This document shows, piece after piece, positions 24,308-37,300 of a stretch of DNA of 64,000 bases (within the stretch, counting starts at the first letter, position 1; each line of letters starts with the position of its first letter). A program made the position numbers and the translations under genes. The notes beneath the pieces were generated by a model, which was given only the letters and a program-made list of their open reading frames with translations, was not told where the DNA came from and did not search any database. Source of the stretch: Chrysomallon squamiferum (Eukaryota > Mollusca > Gastropoda > Neomphalida > Peltospiridae); the NCBI GenBank assembly GCA_012295275.1, contig CM022676.1:14628198-14692197 (forward strand). The letters run 5' to 3'.

Positions 24308-27300
24308 CACATCAAGTCTAATTTGTTTCCAATTAGCATAATAATAATATTTTATATAATACGATTGGATGAACAGGGTAATATATATCATAATATTAAT
24401 GGCTCACTTTAAGCATCATAGTAAATAAAAATTTTTAAACTATTAATTGCTTTAGATGTTATTTCTTTTATTAACAAATTTTTTATTTTTCTTTCTTTCT
24501 TTCATAATAACGTTTTCAAAACAGTACTGTTCAGTAAAGAGATAAGAAGAACCATACAGATATAAACCAGTGAATATATATATAAAATAAATGGTTGTTT
24601 CATTATTTATCTTACAAAACATTCTTCTCCATGTGATAAACATGTTAAAATATCAACAAAAAATCCGTTTAATAAAAATAGTTAAAAAAAAAAAAAATTT
24701 TAAATAAACTTCTTGGCAATTAACAAAAAAATTGATAATATAAAAAATGTTACAAATATGTCTTGCCCATTTTAGTATTCAAGTATTGTCATATAAATAT
24801 TATAGTAATGCATGATTACATAATATTTTTTACATAATAATTGCAAAAATAATATTCAATTATTTGTGCATTTATTTGAAGTCTTATACAGATGACAGAT
24901 TAAATAATAAAAATATATCTACATTAAATGTTAATGACAGAGGTCATTTTGATCCCGTTATTTTTGCTGTGAAAATGGGATAATCATTTAGTGAGTTAGC
25001 CGAGAAACTGAGTCAAAATCATGATTTTCGCTGAAGTCATAGTCCCAGTATCAAGATGAGATAATTTAGTTTATGTAGATTCTGGTTATAAACAGTTGGT
25101 TATTTTCAGAACACTTGTACAACCTGACGCTTCACCAAACATGCTTACAAAATGTCCAAGATGGCGCCAGTTTAGTTTGAATCATTGAAAACGACAGTTT
25201 CCTGTGAGTAAGAACAGTCTTCAAAGTTAAATTCTGAAATGTGTTTTTGTTTTGTTACAAACAAATTGTAAACATTCAGCATTGTAGTCGTAAGATATTT
25301 GACAATATCATTAATATGTAGAAATTTTATCATCATTTATCTAAATTAATATTTTACAAAAATAGATTATTATTATTATTATTACTAAAAAGGTAAGATA
25401 GTAAAACAGTTTGGAACCTGTAAATCATCATTTTATTATTATTGTTTTTTTCCACTTTGTTTTTAAAATTTCTTAACTGATTAACAATGGTTAGCAATAC
25501 TAAACATTTTAATTCAGTCATTACATTTTTAATGTTTTACTGAAATCATTTTTATTAAATAAATGTATTTACATGTTACTTACATGTACTAATTTATGAA
25601 GCTGGTCTAAGGGGAGATAACTTGTTATTTAATGTGATAATTTTTGTTTTTGGGGGGAGGAGTTACTCATTATTTTATTATTATTCCCCAGTTGAAATGA
25701 TTATTTGCATAATTTAAATTTTAATGTCAGGTATTTCAAATGTTTATTTTTGGTACTAAATGTAGATAATGTGTGGTTTTATTTTTCTTACTGACTAGTT
25801 ATTAATAACTTTACTGTAATAATCAAGACTAAGGTTTCAATAAGTAAACTAAACATTTTCAGTTTATTTATTTGAAATATTCTGGTTGCCATATATTATT
25901 TAATATTAAATTGTGAAAGATTTTGTTTTTTTTTATTTTATTTATTATTATTTTGTTTCATTTGAACTTAGTTGTATATATATATATATATACATTTTAA
26001 ATTGTTACACTGTTTTTGCAGAAACGATAAATGAATATAGAATATAATAATTTGAATATTTTATGAAATGATTTGTTCTGTTTTTAACATGTAGATGTAA
26101 TTACCATCTCAGACTGGTCATGACAAATTTTACTTTTTACATTTTAAAACAAACCAGAGAAAAGTAAAAATCTTGCACATATAAAATAACAAATTAATTT
26201 TAAGACTGTTTATTTTAAAGAAAATTATTATTAGACACTATGATAACTTAGTATTTATATATAAACTTTTGTGAAGAAAATTGAAATCAGACCTGTGTCT
26301 AATAAATAAGAAGGTTTTATCACTAAATAGAAACCTTACAAATACAAGAAAGTTTTATTATTAAACTAGTCATATAAATTAAAAATATAATAAAGTTTTA
26401 TAACAAAAATTAATCTTTTAACTCACCTTCTTGTAAACTCCATTGGTTTGCTGTTAACATTATCCAGCACAAACAAACTTTGTCTGTTTTATCCTAATTT
26501 GTTTCAGAAATCACATATCAGGTGTGTCAGTTACAATAGCAATGTCACTGATGCTGCTGGTTGCTGTACAAGTGGCTGGGACTGAATGACACTGGCTGCT
26601 TGCAATGCAGTTGTTGTCTGATCAGGACACTGTATCACATTAACTGCCGATGTCACCGATGCAGCCTGCTGCTGCTATACAACTGTCTGCATCTGAGTGA
26701 ATAAAAAATAAAAGTTGTAAAAAATAAAAATCACAAAAGAGTATGTTCATAAAGATTCCACTGATGACATATTTTTAACAGAAAATTACATATAAAATGA
26801 AAACAATTTCAAATGTTTTACCTCAGCTATATACTGCATTTCATATTTATTAGTCCACTTACCATCTCCTTGATTAACACCTGTCATCTGAGTGTTTCTG
26901 TCACATTCCATAAACTGCACTAGTCTTTCTTTCTTCTTATCAGAAAACAATCAACACTAGAGTGTGATAAAGTACTGTTCTGCTAATAGTGTTAAAATAT
27001 TTTTCAACAAAAAACAAAGTCTTTTACTTATAAGCTCAAGTTTATAATAGTTTAGAGACATCAACAAAGATATCTCAATCAAATTATAATTCTCTAAGTT
27101 AAGATTTCCATAGCTTGATCAACATTTTAAGACCAAAGTAAGTCACAATTGACACATACTAATAAACACACATACACATTTTTATTTTTTACACATATCA
27201 AGAAAAGAAAACATATAAATGAAACAAATAACAATTAGTTTCATATCGAAAAGGTAAGCAAACATAATTTATCTAAGTATAGATGAAAGTTAATTTTGTT

Positions 27301-27368
27301 ATTTCGAACCAAAGCAAAGTAAATAAATTGTATTATTCTACATACAATTAATTTATTTAAGAATGACA

Positions 27369-27424
<56 letters not shown>

Positions 27425-28191
27425 ACTAACACTAGTAAAACTGATTTCTTTAGTCCTGTTAAAACAAAACTATATCAAAGTCCGTCCAAAACATCTAAAT
27501 TGTTCTTGTTTATTTGTTTACTTATATTAAAAATACATGTGACCAGTTTTCCTCATTATATATAATTATCAATCTGGATTATGTTTAAAAATTAATTAAT
27601 TTTAAAATTCAAATTCGGAATATAGCCAATATATGACGAGTAATAGTTGAACACCGCCAAAAATGTATGCAAAATGTTTTTAGATTTTAACGTTAACCAT
27701 GTTTCATGAATTACTGGAGAAAACATGTCTCCCGAACTGAACCCGGAAGCATGACTGCATTATACAAAACAAACTTTATCAGCAAGTAATTAATGCACAG
27801 CGGTCAGCCTTTAGTTAGTGGTTGTGTAAAACGAACATATTTAACTACAAGGAATTTTGATCATTGCTAAAATATAACAGTTATTACCGTTAAGATGCGG
27901 AGAGAAAAATCAAACATCGATTTCCGAGGTCGGGGTTATGCGTTAATTTCCCCCGTATTAGAGAGAGCACCACACTCGAGAACTGTGTCAATTAGACATT
28001 CTGAATCAAGTTTTCTGTACTTTACTAAACTTCTGTGGATTCATTACTACAGTAGACTATTGTGAAAGATTATGTGAAGATAAATATAGTAACCAGTGTC
28101 CTACGTACTTCGAGTTAAGCAATCCTATGTCTTTGTTGTATCGAAATAAAGGGAACACTTAAACATAAGAAGTATTCAAAATAGTCACACC

Positions 28192-28194
<3 letters not shown>

Positions 28195-28262
<68 letters not shown>
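28195..28262. repeat. (GA)n microsatellite, module A copy 2
   Basis: About 68 bases of GA repeats at the position matching 6254-6317. Confidence 0.95.
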
Positions 28263-28265
<3 letters not shown>

Positions 28266-29698
28266 TTTGATCAAATAAGCTAAAAAATATAACATAAAAT
28301 AACACAATCATATAACACTTCAAACAATAATAATATAAAAAATAGCAAACACAATAAGAAACAAAAAGGAAATACATGAATACAAAACAACTATATCAAT
28401 TAATTAATTAATAGAAAAACTGACTCACCAGCTGATAGATTTATTAACACTGAGTTTTGGAACATATGTTAAAAATTCCACGTTTACTTGACACAAAGAA
28501 GTAAACTGGTTCTGGCTGTCTGTAATATGAACTTGCTGTACAGAGCTACACCAAAGGGGTGAGTCCCAGGAAAAGAACTGGGAAGATGTTGACCAACTCA
28601 GGTTATACCAGCTTCACAAATTACAATTTTACATTTTTCTACCAAACTGTTATAACATTTTCTTTCTGCTTCCACAGTCTATAGATACTAAAATTGCTTT
28701 CCAAACATTGTCATTTCCTCTTCTGCTGGAAGACTGGCAGTTTGCTGTATCTTTTCACTGTTTGCATTGCCAGCACAGATCTGTTTTGGGAAAATAAAAG
28801 GAACATGTATTTTATACAGACTGATAAACGATGACCTAAAAAGGATTAAAAATCAGTTTCAGTGACATAAAACTGACAAGTAACCCTAAAGAACACAGTT
28901 AGCTTTTTCTTAAAAATAAATATGAGAACAAAAGTTAAAATAACAAACAAATGCATCCTATAATATAAAATTAATTAATGTAAGAAATAAAACTGTATCA
29001 TTAAAATGATATTTACTCCTTTATAAATGTTTCAGAAGACATTCTGGTAAATATCACTTAATCTGTTACAAAAATTACACATTATTCAAATGAATTCTTA
29101 CCCAGTGTAATGGCAGTCTGTTACACCCTCCAAAGTGTAGTGTTAGTCTGACATGCAGACAGTATTTTCAAATCACTGGCTTTGAATCCTGGGACTCACC
29201 AAAGCAAAATGAGTCATAGGCTTGAGGAAAATGCTGCAAAAACTGTACTAACCTTTCTCTGTTTCCACATGTAAATCTGTAAATTACATTTTCTTCTGCC
29301 TGATTTTTTTATATCTCTCTAAGTTACCCCATTCAGTTTGAAATGCTTCAATAACGCTATGAGTTTGTTCTGACTAAAGTGATTTAAAAAAAAAAAAAAA
29401 AAAAAGTATAAGCAGACACACATTCACATTCATATGTAATGTTTAGTACATTAGTCCTATTTAAAAAATGAAGGAGAAATTACAAATTAATTGCTGCTTA
29501 TATACAAAATACACTAATGATTAGAAAAAGAAATACAAGTTCTCTCTGCTTTTTTCATTGCAGTGCTTTGTAGAACTCCCAGAATAACCATATCCTTTTC
29601 AGCTGCAAAACAAAGAAAATCTATATTCTTATAATACTGCAACACTGGTAAATTATTTGCCATGACTGTCCTAATTCAGATGATAAATAATAATAATA

Positions 29699-29763
<65 letters not shown>

Positions 29764-29764
29764 A

Positions 29765-30308
29765 ATAAATAAATTGATATGCTTGGATTTTTCAAAACAA
29801 AATCATATAAAAATTGAAGTAAACCAACGTTAAATGAGGACAGTAAATAAAGTTTAGCAGGTGAGAAAAATAAGAAAATCAAGGACTTTGCACTACAAAA
29901 TCTGCAGGCGTTCCACTTTTCTTTTTTACAATTTAGTATTTACTTGTTTTTTATTCCGGATAAGTAATTGGTTATTTATTACACTTTAATTCTGGAACTG
30001 ACAAGGAAAACCAGTATCAATCACCTGGCTGTAGAGTTATCTCCTATGATAACTTGTTTCGTTAACCAACCGATAATTTTTTAACCCTACGGTTCTAAAC
30101 GTTCGCTGGTTTCACTTTTGCCGATTTTTTTCCAATTGAATAGGAAAAACAATGGCAAATACTTTGTTATCATGATAACTTGTTCCGTCAACCAATCGAT
30201 AATTTAACATAACCGAGTGGAAGTGCTCGCTGGCTTTGCTTTGGTATTAGTGTTTATAAATAGATGTTGGCAAATAAAGGTAAGGCGATACGTCCAACTT
30301 ATGTAACT
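29765..30308. other. Copy-2-specific 545-bp segment with internal repeat
   Basis: Module A copy 1 passes directly from an (AAT)n run and a 17-base poly(A) to TACGAGCAATCCTTT (7357-7400). Copy 2 has about 545 extra bp between the same flanks, preceded by a much longer (AAT)n/(AAAT)n run (29685-29764). Inside, two related stretches of about 110 bp each carry ATGATAACTTGTTnCGT, AACCAA-CGATAATTT and GTTCGCTGG/GCTCGCTGG. No open frame of note. It could be an inserted non-autonomous element or ancestral DNA lost from copy 1. Confidence 0.5.
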
Positions 30309-31753
30309 ACGAGCAATCCTTTTATGTGAAATATAATTATGTATTATTAAGAAATCTGTTTTGTAATACAGATTGATATATTAATGCTGTTTAAATATTT
30401 AAGTCAGAACATGTCACTAATTGCATCTTGTGATAACTTTTAATATTTTGTAACATTAGCTGTTACATGTTTCTTCGTAATGCTGTGATCATACAAGTTT
30501 AAATTTATAATTTTAATATTTAAGTTTAACTGAAGCAAGTTTTTTAAATATAACTATCCTATACTGTTGTTCAGCTGATTTTGTTCCCTTGTTTAATGAT
30601 TAATATTTATATATTGTTAAGTGTTAAAATAACACAGTTTTTTCTATTTTCAGTATTTCAGAAACTGACTATTTGTTGCTGAAAGTGGAAATCTTCCTTC
30701 AACGTCTTAATTTTTGTTTGCTGCTGGAGATGTGATGTCACCTCTATTTAAACAGAAAAATCAGTCAGACGTAGATATCTTTCTTTTTAAATCTATAATT
30801 ATTTTTAATTTATGAAATTGACACTCCTACATTATCATACATAGGTATATGGTTTATTTATTAGTTATTTTAAATGTTGTTTTAAAATTAAGCTTCAAAG
30901 ACTGATCAGGTATACTTTTATTTTTCTCTTTTGGCTGTGTTGTTTTTATCAGAAAAGAAAGAACTGAGGTTTTTCTGAAAAAATCCAGACCTCCAAGCAT
31001 GCTGCTCTGGTTAAAAGTTTTATAATATTTGTAAAAAATTAAATATATTTACGCATTAATTAATTATTCTAATATATATATTGAAAACATGGTGAAAGTA
31101 ATGAAAAATAAATAGATAAAATTGTGAAAACCCTTTATTCCACTCCTGTTTTATTATGACTGTTATTTTTTAGTTTAGTTCTGAGTATTATTTACTCATT
31201 TATGTGTATTGTTATGATCATCATTATTATTTTAATTTTATTATTGTTATTATCAATGATAAACTTTTAACATCTTTTGTGTCATGTTTTTTATTCACAA
31301 ATAATTAACTTTGATAAGTTAAGTATAAATCTTTTATACATTTCAGTATATCACATATTTTTGGTATTTCACACAGTTCTCTGGAGTGAGACACTATAAA
31401 TCTACGTGAGTCTGAAGATTTCTGGTCAAACATCAGCTGACTAAAGTCTGAACAAACTGGAGGAAGAATCCCAGCTTTGTTATAAAATCTTCACTTACAT
31501 CCAGATACTCTCACTTTCAGCAGGTACTGGCTTTTTCAAATTGTACTTTGTTGTTTCTTATTGCAAGCAATAAAATACAATGAATGAAATCATATGAAAC
31601 GATCCTGTTTTAAATATTTAAATTAATTCATAGCGAACCTTTATCCCAGGAAATCCATCTGAACCTCAAAACAAAAATATATATTTGTTTTAATTTTAAA
31701 AATGTCATGCTGATCCAGGAACACCTTGTGTTCCAGATAGAACATAAGTTCCA

Positions 31754-31830
31754 GGTGAAAGAGGCAACCATGGACATCCAGGTCTTAATGGATTACCTGG
31801 TCGTAAAAGTGCCCAAGGGAAAATGGTTTC
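31754..31830 (+). pseudogene. Collagen Gly-X-Y fragment, module A copy 2
   Basis: The counterpart of 8836-8916. GER GNH GHP GLN GLP is readable, but a TAA lies in frame a few codons upstream. A glycine is replaced (K-S-A) and a 1-bp change breaks the frame near the end. It is a decayed copy. Confidence 0.6.
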
Positions 31831-32534
31831 CCTCAGCAACAAGATATATCATGTTATATGAAATAAACAAATAACCAGAACTGACAGAAATTATAGATAG
31901 TTATCAGTGTTCTAATGATACTACTAATACTATTAGTTTCCAGCATTTACCAAACTGTAACATGTTTTATATACAAAGATAGCATTGTCCTTTAAAATGT
32001 TAAACAAAATATGTATTTTATTGTTTCACGGTTTTAAAGAGGAGAACCAGATATGTATTAAACAGCTATGTCTTTTTATGTTTTATTATTTATATTTTTT
32101 AATGGTGATCTTCAGACAAACACTACACAAAATTTATAATCAAAGGAAAAAAGGAATGTTATATTGAAAGCACTGAAAATAAAAGTTTTGGATTATTTAA
32201 ATATGAGTTTTGAATATTTCTGTGGCCCAAGAAGTGACACTGGAACTTCATTAATAGATAAAAATCTACTTAACACCATTTTTATTTATACATTTTCGGG
32301 TTATGAACCATATTTCATACATAGTTTTGAGAAAAACTATAAAAGAAACCCATAGAAAAGCTGACACTTACCAAATAAAAGTCTGGTCTAACAGAAAATC
32401 TTACTTTAACATTGTTTAATTTAGACAAACAACATGTCTTGTACCATTAATTGACTAATACAAATATAAATACTCAATTAATATCTGAATAATAAAATTG
32501 GTTTTTCTCTGGTACAGGTTGTGATAGTTTATCA

Positions 32535-32642
32535 GGTAGAAAAGATGAAGCTGGTTACACCAGAGAACTTGGTATCATTGGAGATCCTGTGCCACTTGGA
32601 GTTCAAAGCCTTCATAGTAATCATGGTGTTCCTAGTCTATGA
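32535..32642 (+). pseudogene. Decayed collagen Gly-X-Y exon, module A copy 2
   Basis: The counterpart of 9649-9756, ending in the same TGA. It keeps one glycine that copy 1 lost (REL GII against REL AIH) and has lost others (DEA, SLH). The two copies have therefore decayed independently after duplication. Confidence 0.6.
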
Positions 32643-33066
32643 GATTTCCTGATGTTTCTGCTAATCCAGATTCTGGTTTCTGGTTTCACTAGGTGTGTAG
32701 AGTAGAAAACTGCAGGAACATACAAGATGTAGGTTGACTACTCACTTGTTTATATCATGGACAACTCCAGGGCAAATGAACAGGATTTGTGTAGTTGACT
32801 CAATGATATATTTTTCTTTCTATTGAGATGTGTTAATTATTGAACTTATGACTTAGTTTCATGTTCTAATATCAAAACTGACGATAAGATAAACTAAATA
32901 AATAAAAAAATAAATACAAATATTTAAAATATATTTTTCTTTAAACTGATTTTAAAATTTTAGCTTTTCTCAGGATATAAATTTAATGAATGAGAAGATT
33001 GTTAAAGTTTTACAAACAAACAGAAAAAACTGTTGTAACAGTAAAAAAATAAACATTATACTGCAG

Positions 33067-33268
33067 GTAGTGCAGTCAGCTGTTTGAGAAGATTTACAAC
33101 CATGGTTTTATGTTCTGCAACATCAACAATGTGTGCACCACAACATCACAGAATTATTACAGTTACTGACTGTCAACACTGGAACCGATGTTGATGATGA
33201 TGATGAATTGAGTGAGAGGTGAACAGACCAGGCAAAAAACATCAGCAGTTTCTGAATCTCCAGACCCT
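33067..33268 (+). pseudogene. Type IV collagen NC1 exon, module A copy 2
   Basis: The counterpart of 10168-10366. It reads [13 protein letters not shown], then has the same frameshift, then [18 protein letters not shown] followed by TGA where copy 1 has Trp. The donor has changed from GTAAGT to GCAAGT. The shared frameshift dates pseudogenisation before the duplication; the TGA and the donor loss came later. Confidence 0.75.
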
Positions 33269-33648
33269 GCAAGTCCTACCCTGTACTCATTTTCATAACA
33301 TTAATATTCATTACTTAATAATGAATATTCATATTTGTATTTGATTTCCATTAAATGATATTTAAAACTGACACATTTAGAATGAGAATGTTAACATGTC
33401 CTAGTATTCAGTGTATAATCAGTATTAGTGTCATAAATTTCAATTTTTATGTTTATTAATTTAATAATTTTATTTAATACTATTGATATGAATTCAATAT
33501 TTATTTTTGTATATTGTGCAATATGTTTTTCAAAATATCGCATTTAAAATTAAAATATGGAGTTTGGTTTTGTTTTTGTATTTTAAATATTAGTATTGTA
33601 ATGTTTTAATTATTACTTCGCTTAGTCTGAGATTTATTTTTCTCGCAG

Positions 33649-33735
33649 GTTTTAGCTGTACACAGACAGACAATGCTCATTCTAGAATGTTCACTGGGCT
33701 GGTGTGGATTATGGATTGGCTAAAGTTTTGTCCTG
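33649..33735 (+). pseudogene. Second NC1 exon of type IV collagen
   Basis: After TTCTCGCAG the frame reads VLAVHRQTMLILECSLGWCG LWIG, then TAG, SFVL and a GTAAAT donor. The AVH-QT----C--GW--LWIG-SF pattern matches the part of the collagen IV NC1 domain that follows the first exon's ISRCAVCE region. It lies about 380 bp downstream of the preceding NC1 exon, in correct order and strand. The stop between LWIG and SFV shows it is dead. There is no counterpart after module A copy 1. The remaining NC1 exons could not be identified with confidence. Confidence 0.7.
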
Positions 33736-33872
33736 GTAAATTTGAAATAAGTTGTTTTAAACTATTTTTGATTTTATAACTTCAACTTTAAAATTCATTC
33801 CAATTTTGATTTTATTGAGAACCAAGAAGTAATATGTTTCTTACAAATAACCTCAGTGTGTGTTTACAACAG

Positions 33873-34044
33873 GGATGTTATTGACTTCTATTTTATGTCC
33901 AACTAGACAATTCTTTATCAGTTTGTATTCATTTAAAAAATGGATGTTACTGACTTCTATTTTATGTACAACTAGACAATTCTTTGTCAATTTGTATTTA
34001 TTTAAAACATGGATAATATTGACTTCTATTTTATATACAACTAG
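33873..34044. repeat. 69-bp tandem repeat, about 2.5 copies
   Basis: Units starting GGATGTTA-TGACTTCTATTTT repeat at 33873, 33942 and 34011 (period 69). Each ends with an acceptor-like ACAACTAG. The period is a multiple of 3, so an open frame with a 23-residue repeat runs through it. This looks like an intronic duplication rather than a coding repeat. Confidence 0.85.
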
Positions 34045-34339
34045 AGGATCCTGTAGCAGAAATTCTTAAATCTGAAGCTTTCTGAGCAGTTGAAAAAGTG
34101 ATGTCCAACTGTTTTCAGATTGTTTTGTAGTGTTTTACTTTCATTTATACTGAATAATCCAGAGCACAATTTAGTAAATGAATGTTTAAGTAGTTATTGT
34201 TACAATCTATAATAATGAACATGATCTGTGTTCATCTTCACTTAGAAATACATTTAGAAATGAGTATTTTCTAAGTAAACACAGCTGATACATATTCATT
34301 ATTTCTGTGCAGCTGGTGACACTGGTTGTATGGAGTAAG

Positions 34340-37300
34340 TGTTACTTATGTCACTACTTACAAAACTGTGTGTTTTATTTGATTAGAGGTAAACTGAGAC
34401 TTTAGTAATCCTGGACCACATCTCATTATAAGTGAATACATAGAAGCACACTGCTTTATTATTATTATTTTTATTATTATTAGTAGTAGTAGTAGCATTA
34501 TTAGTATTAATATTGATGATGTTGTTGTAGTTGTTGTTATTATTCAAATCTTAATACAGACTAGTTAAAAGATAGATGCAACAATGTGGAATAAAATGTT
34601 AAAATATATGGTAATACCGAATTTATAAAATGACACTTTTTACTATGTTTATGTAGTATTTTCATTGTTATGCACGTCTAGGTCAATTCTTTGTAACTGA
34701 CAAAAGTAGTAATACTTCTGTGCTACCTGTAAAAATTGGTGTAGATCACAGAAGTTCAATGTCACCACATTGCATTTATATCTATGTTAATTTTCATATG
34801 CTAGTATTCTTAGGATAATTTTTGGTCATTTCCATCACCAAGGATTAGAAAAAAGGAATCATGCCTATCACGGAATCTTCTAGATATTATTGTATTTCTG
34901 TGAGAGACAATAGAAGCCCTGTCAGAAAACAATTGAGCTGAAGAAGAAAATGTCAAACTGAAGTTAATTTCTTTTGTTTCAGTACTACTTTCCAGTTATA
35001 TAATTAGCACTGAAGAATTTCTGTTGATCAACTATTTTATATTCAGCACAATCCCAGGCAAGAGGAGTATTTTATGAAGCAAGAATACCAAAATGTCACT
35101 GATGTTTCTGCCCCAGGTCAAGTAAGTATTAGTCAGTGTAAAAATATTACAAAAGTGTTTATCTGATTCACTGTATTACTTTATTTATAAGTTGTTGTTT
35201 TCTCATTTTCAGTTTGGAAGTATTTTATAATAGTCATAATGAGATTTTTTTTATCATTTTCTAAACCTTGTCACACAGTTTTGTTTCACTGGTGTTACTA
35301 GAGGTGAAATTTGTAAGTTGAGAAATAACAGCCACTCCTAGTTGATCTTCCAACATGTAGATGTCATAAAGATGTAGTACATGCACAAGAATGACTCTGT
35401 TTTTCTAAAATATATCAGTAAAATGAACTTATTGTTTATTCAGTCTCATTAGTGTTGTTGTCATAAACCTGGGTCAGTTTGTCCTCTGTGGAGATGTCAG
35501 TCTTACAATAGTTTTATATTTAATCTTTCTGTGTCTCTGGGTCTGTTACTAAATTTCTTTGATTTGAAACCTTGTCTTCTTTCCTTCTTCTTCAGTCATA
35601 ATTATTATTTTATTCCTTACCTTCCTCTATCCTCTTTTGCACAAGTGCACAGTATTATTGCAATACATTAATTGAGATTCTATAAATATTAAAAACAAAT
35701 TTTCAAACTTGATTTCAAAAAATTATTAAAATATTTTTGCTATATATATATACTATATTCAAATATTAGAATTTCTTTTATTTATTTATTTATTTATTGA
35801 AATGTTTTAATTTACTCTTAATTTTTCTTACATTTATAAGAAAAAATAAAAGTTAAATAGTTAACTTGTATGTCTGTGTTCTTGTTTTACAATTAAAGCT
35901 GCATTATTGTTTTACTTTCTTTATTTAATGTTCAGTGATAATTAATAGTGTAGCTTGAAATTCAAATTGAAGAATAAATTGCAGATATAAAACATTTCAT
36001 AACATTTGCGTCATAAAGTTAGAAAGCCAAAAAAAAACACCAAAAACAGGACAGCAGACCAAAAAACATAATTTCATGAAGAATTCAATCCATGGTTTAA
36101 ATTAGTTTTCTATTTCAGAAACAAATCCATTTGCCTATTACAGTATTCCATGTTATTACTGAATTTGTTATTATTCTTAAATTTTTAATTCTCATTTTGT
36201 TATTTGTAGGAACTCAGAAGTTAGGCAAGAAAGCCTGTTGGTCATATGAAAGATGTCACAGAAAGATCTCTGGCCTTGTTAATGGAAATGTGAGTGGATT
36301 TGCTAGAAATGTTGTCATGGTGTTTCCAATCACAGACAGAACCTAACTTGACTCCATCCCCAGAGATGTTGCTGTGTTCTGGTGGGTTGCTTCCAGCATA
36401 TTCAAGTCCACAAACAGAGTTCAGCAGCTGCAGTTGTCAGTGGTAATATTTTTACTCATAGTTTTAATACGTTAATGTTGCAGAACACAAGTGAGAGGTA
36501 ATCTGCTTTCTCAAATGTTTTCTTTAATACAGCATCTAGGCTTACAAAGAAATCTGTGTTAAAAGGTGAATATAAACATGATATGAGACATTAAACTCAA
36601 AACATGATTGTCTTCGTTTACTTATTTTTTATTTTTGTTTATTTTTATTTTTACTTGTATTTACTTTTTTGTTTAACTATAAAAATATAGATATACAGAT
36701 ATCATATATGTTTTATTATTATTTTATGTATCATTTGATTGTTCTTTCTTTTTAATTAATTTGTATATTTATTTTTACTTTTTTTTATTCTTTTAACTTT
36801 TACTTATATATTTAATAAGAAAAAAAGTCTTGTCTTATTTTATTTATTTATTTTTTGAATTCCTTCAGAATAAGTGATATAAATAATTTGTCTTTGTTAG
36901 AATCCAGTGTCAGATCAGCCCAGGAGACAGTCTACTACTCTAGCTGACAACAAAAACAGAGGAAGAATTTTCTGTGAAACATCCAGTCAGATGTGAGAAG
37001 TCAGGCATTGATTAGGAAGTGACTTTAGATGTAGTAACATAGACAGTCATGTTAATATCTTAAGTGATACATTAGTATATTGAATATTAAAAAAGTGTAT
37101 GTTACTTTATAAAAATGTTAAGATTTTGCCAATTTTGAGTTTATTAATCCCTGTGTTTCTTAGTTTATAAAGTAACGGAACTTCCACTCATTATAAAATA
37201 CAACTTCTAAACAGCCCATGGAAGTCTACATACTCTCTGCTGTTTAGTTTTTATGTAGTACCCCCATTGCCTGACATTAATTAGCTAAACATATAAATAT

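Larger units (their letters stand above)
24308..33425 (+). repeat. Module A, copy 2 (segmental duplication)
   Basis: Colinear with 1-300 joined to 2811-10550. Compared with copy 1 it lacks the 2.5-kb stretch holding the orphan cassette. It has extra sequence at about 28309-28662 and 29765-30308 and a small extra piece near 26222-26280. The Gln-rich block recurs at about 26500-26900 with the same in-frame stop. The collagen exons are more damaged than in copy 1. The rest (24700-26400, 26950-28190, 30310-31690) is AT-rich duplicated sequence with (ATT)n patches and no recognised gene. Confidence 0.85.

Noticed and set aside
34045-34334. Possible further collagen NC1 exons (GSCSRNS at 34045; AGDTGCM at 34313)
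   Set aside because: They resemble NC1 pieces but lie in reverse order to the domain, are very short, and are followed by stops or alternative frames.
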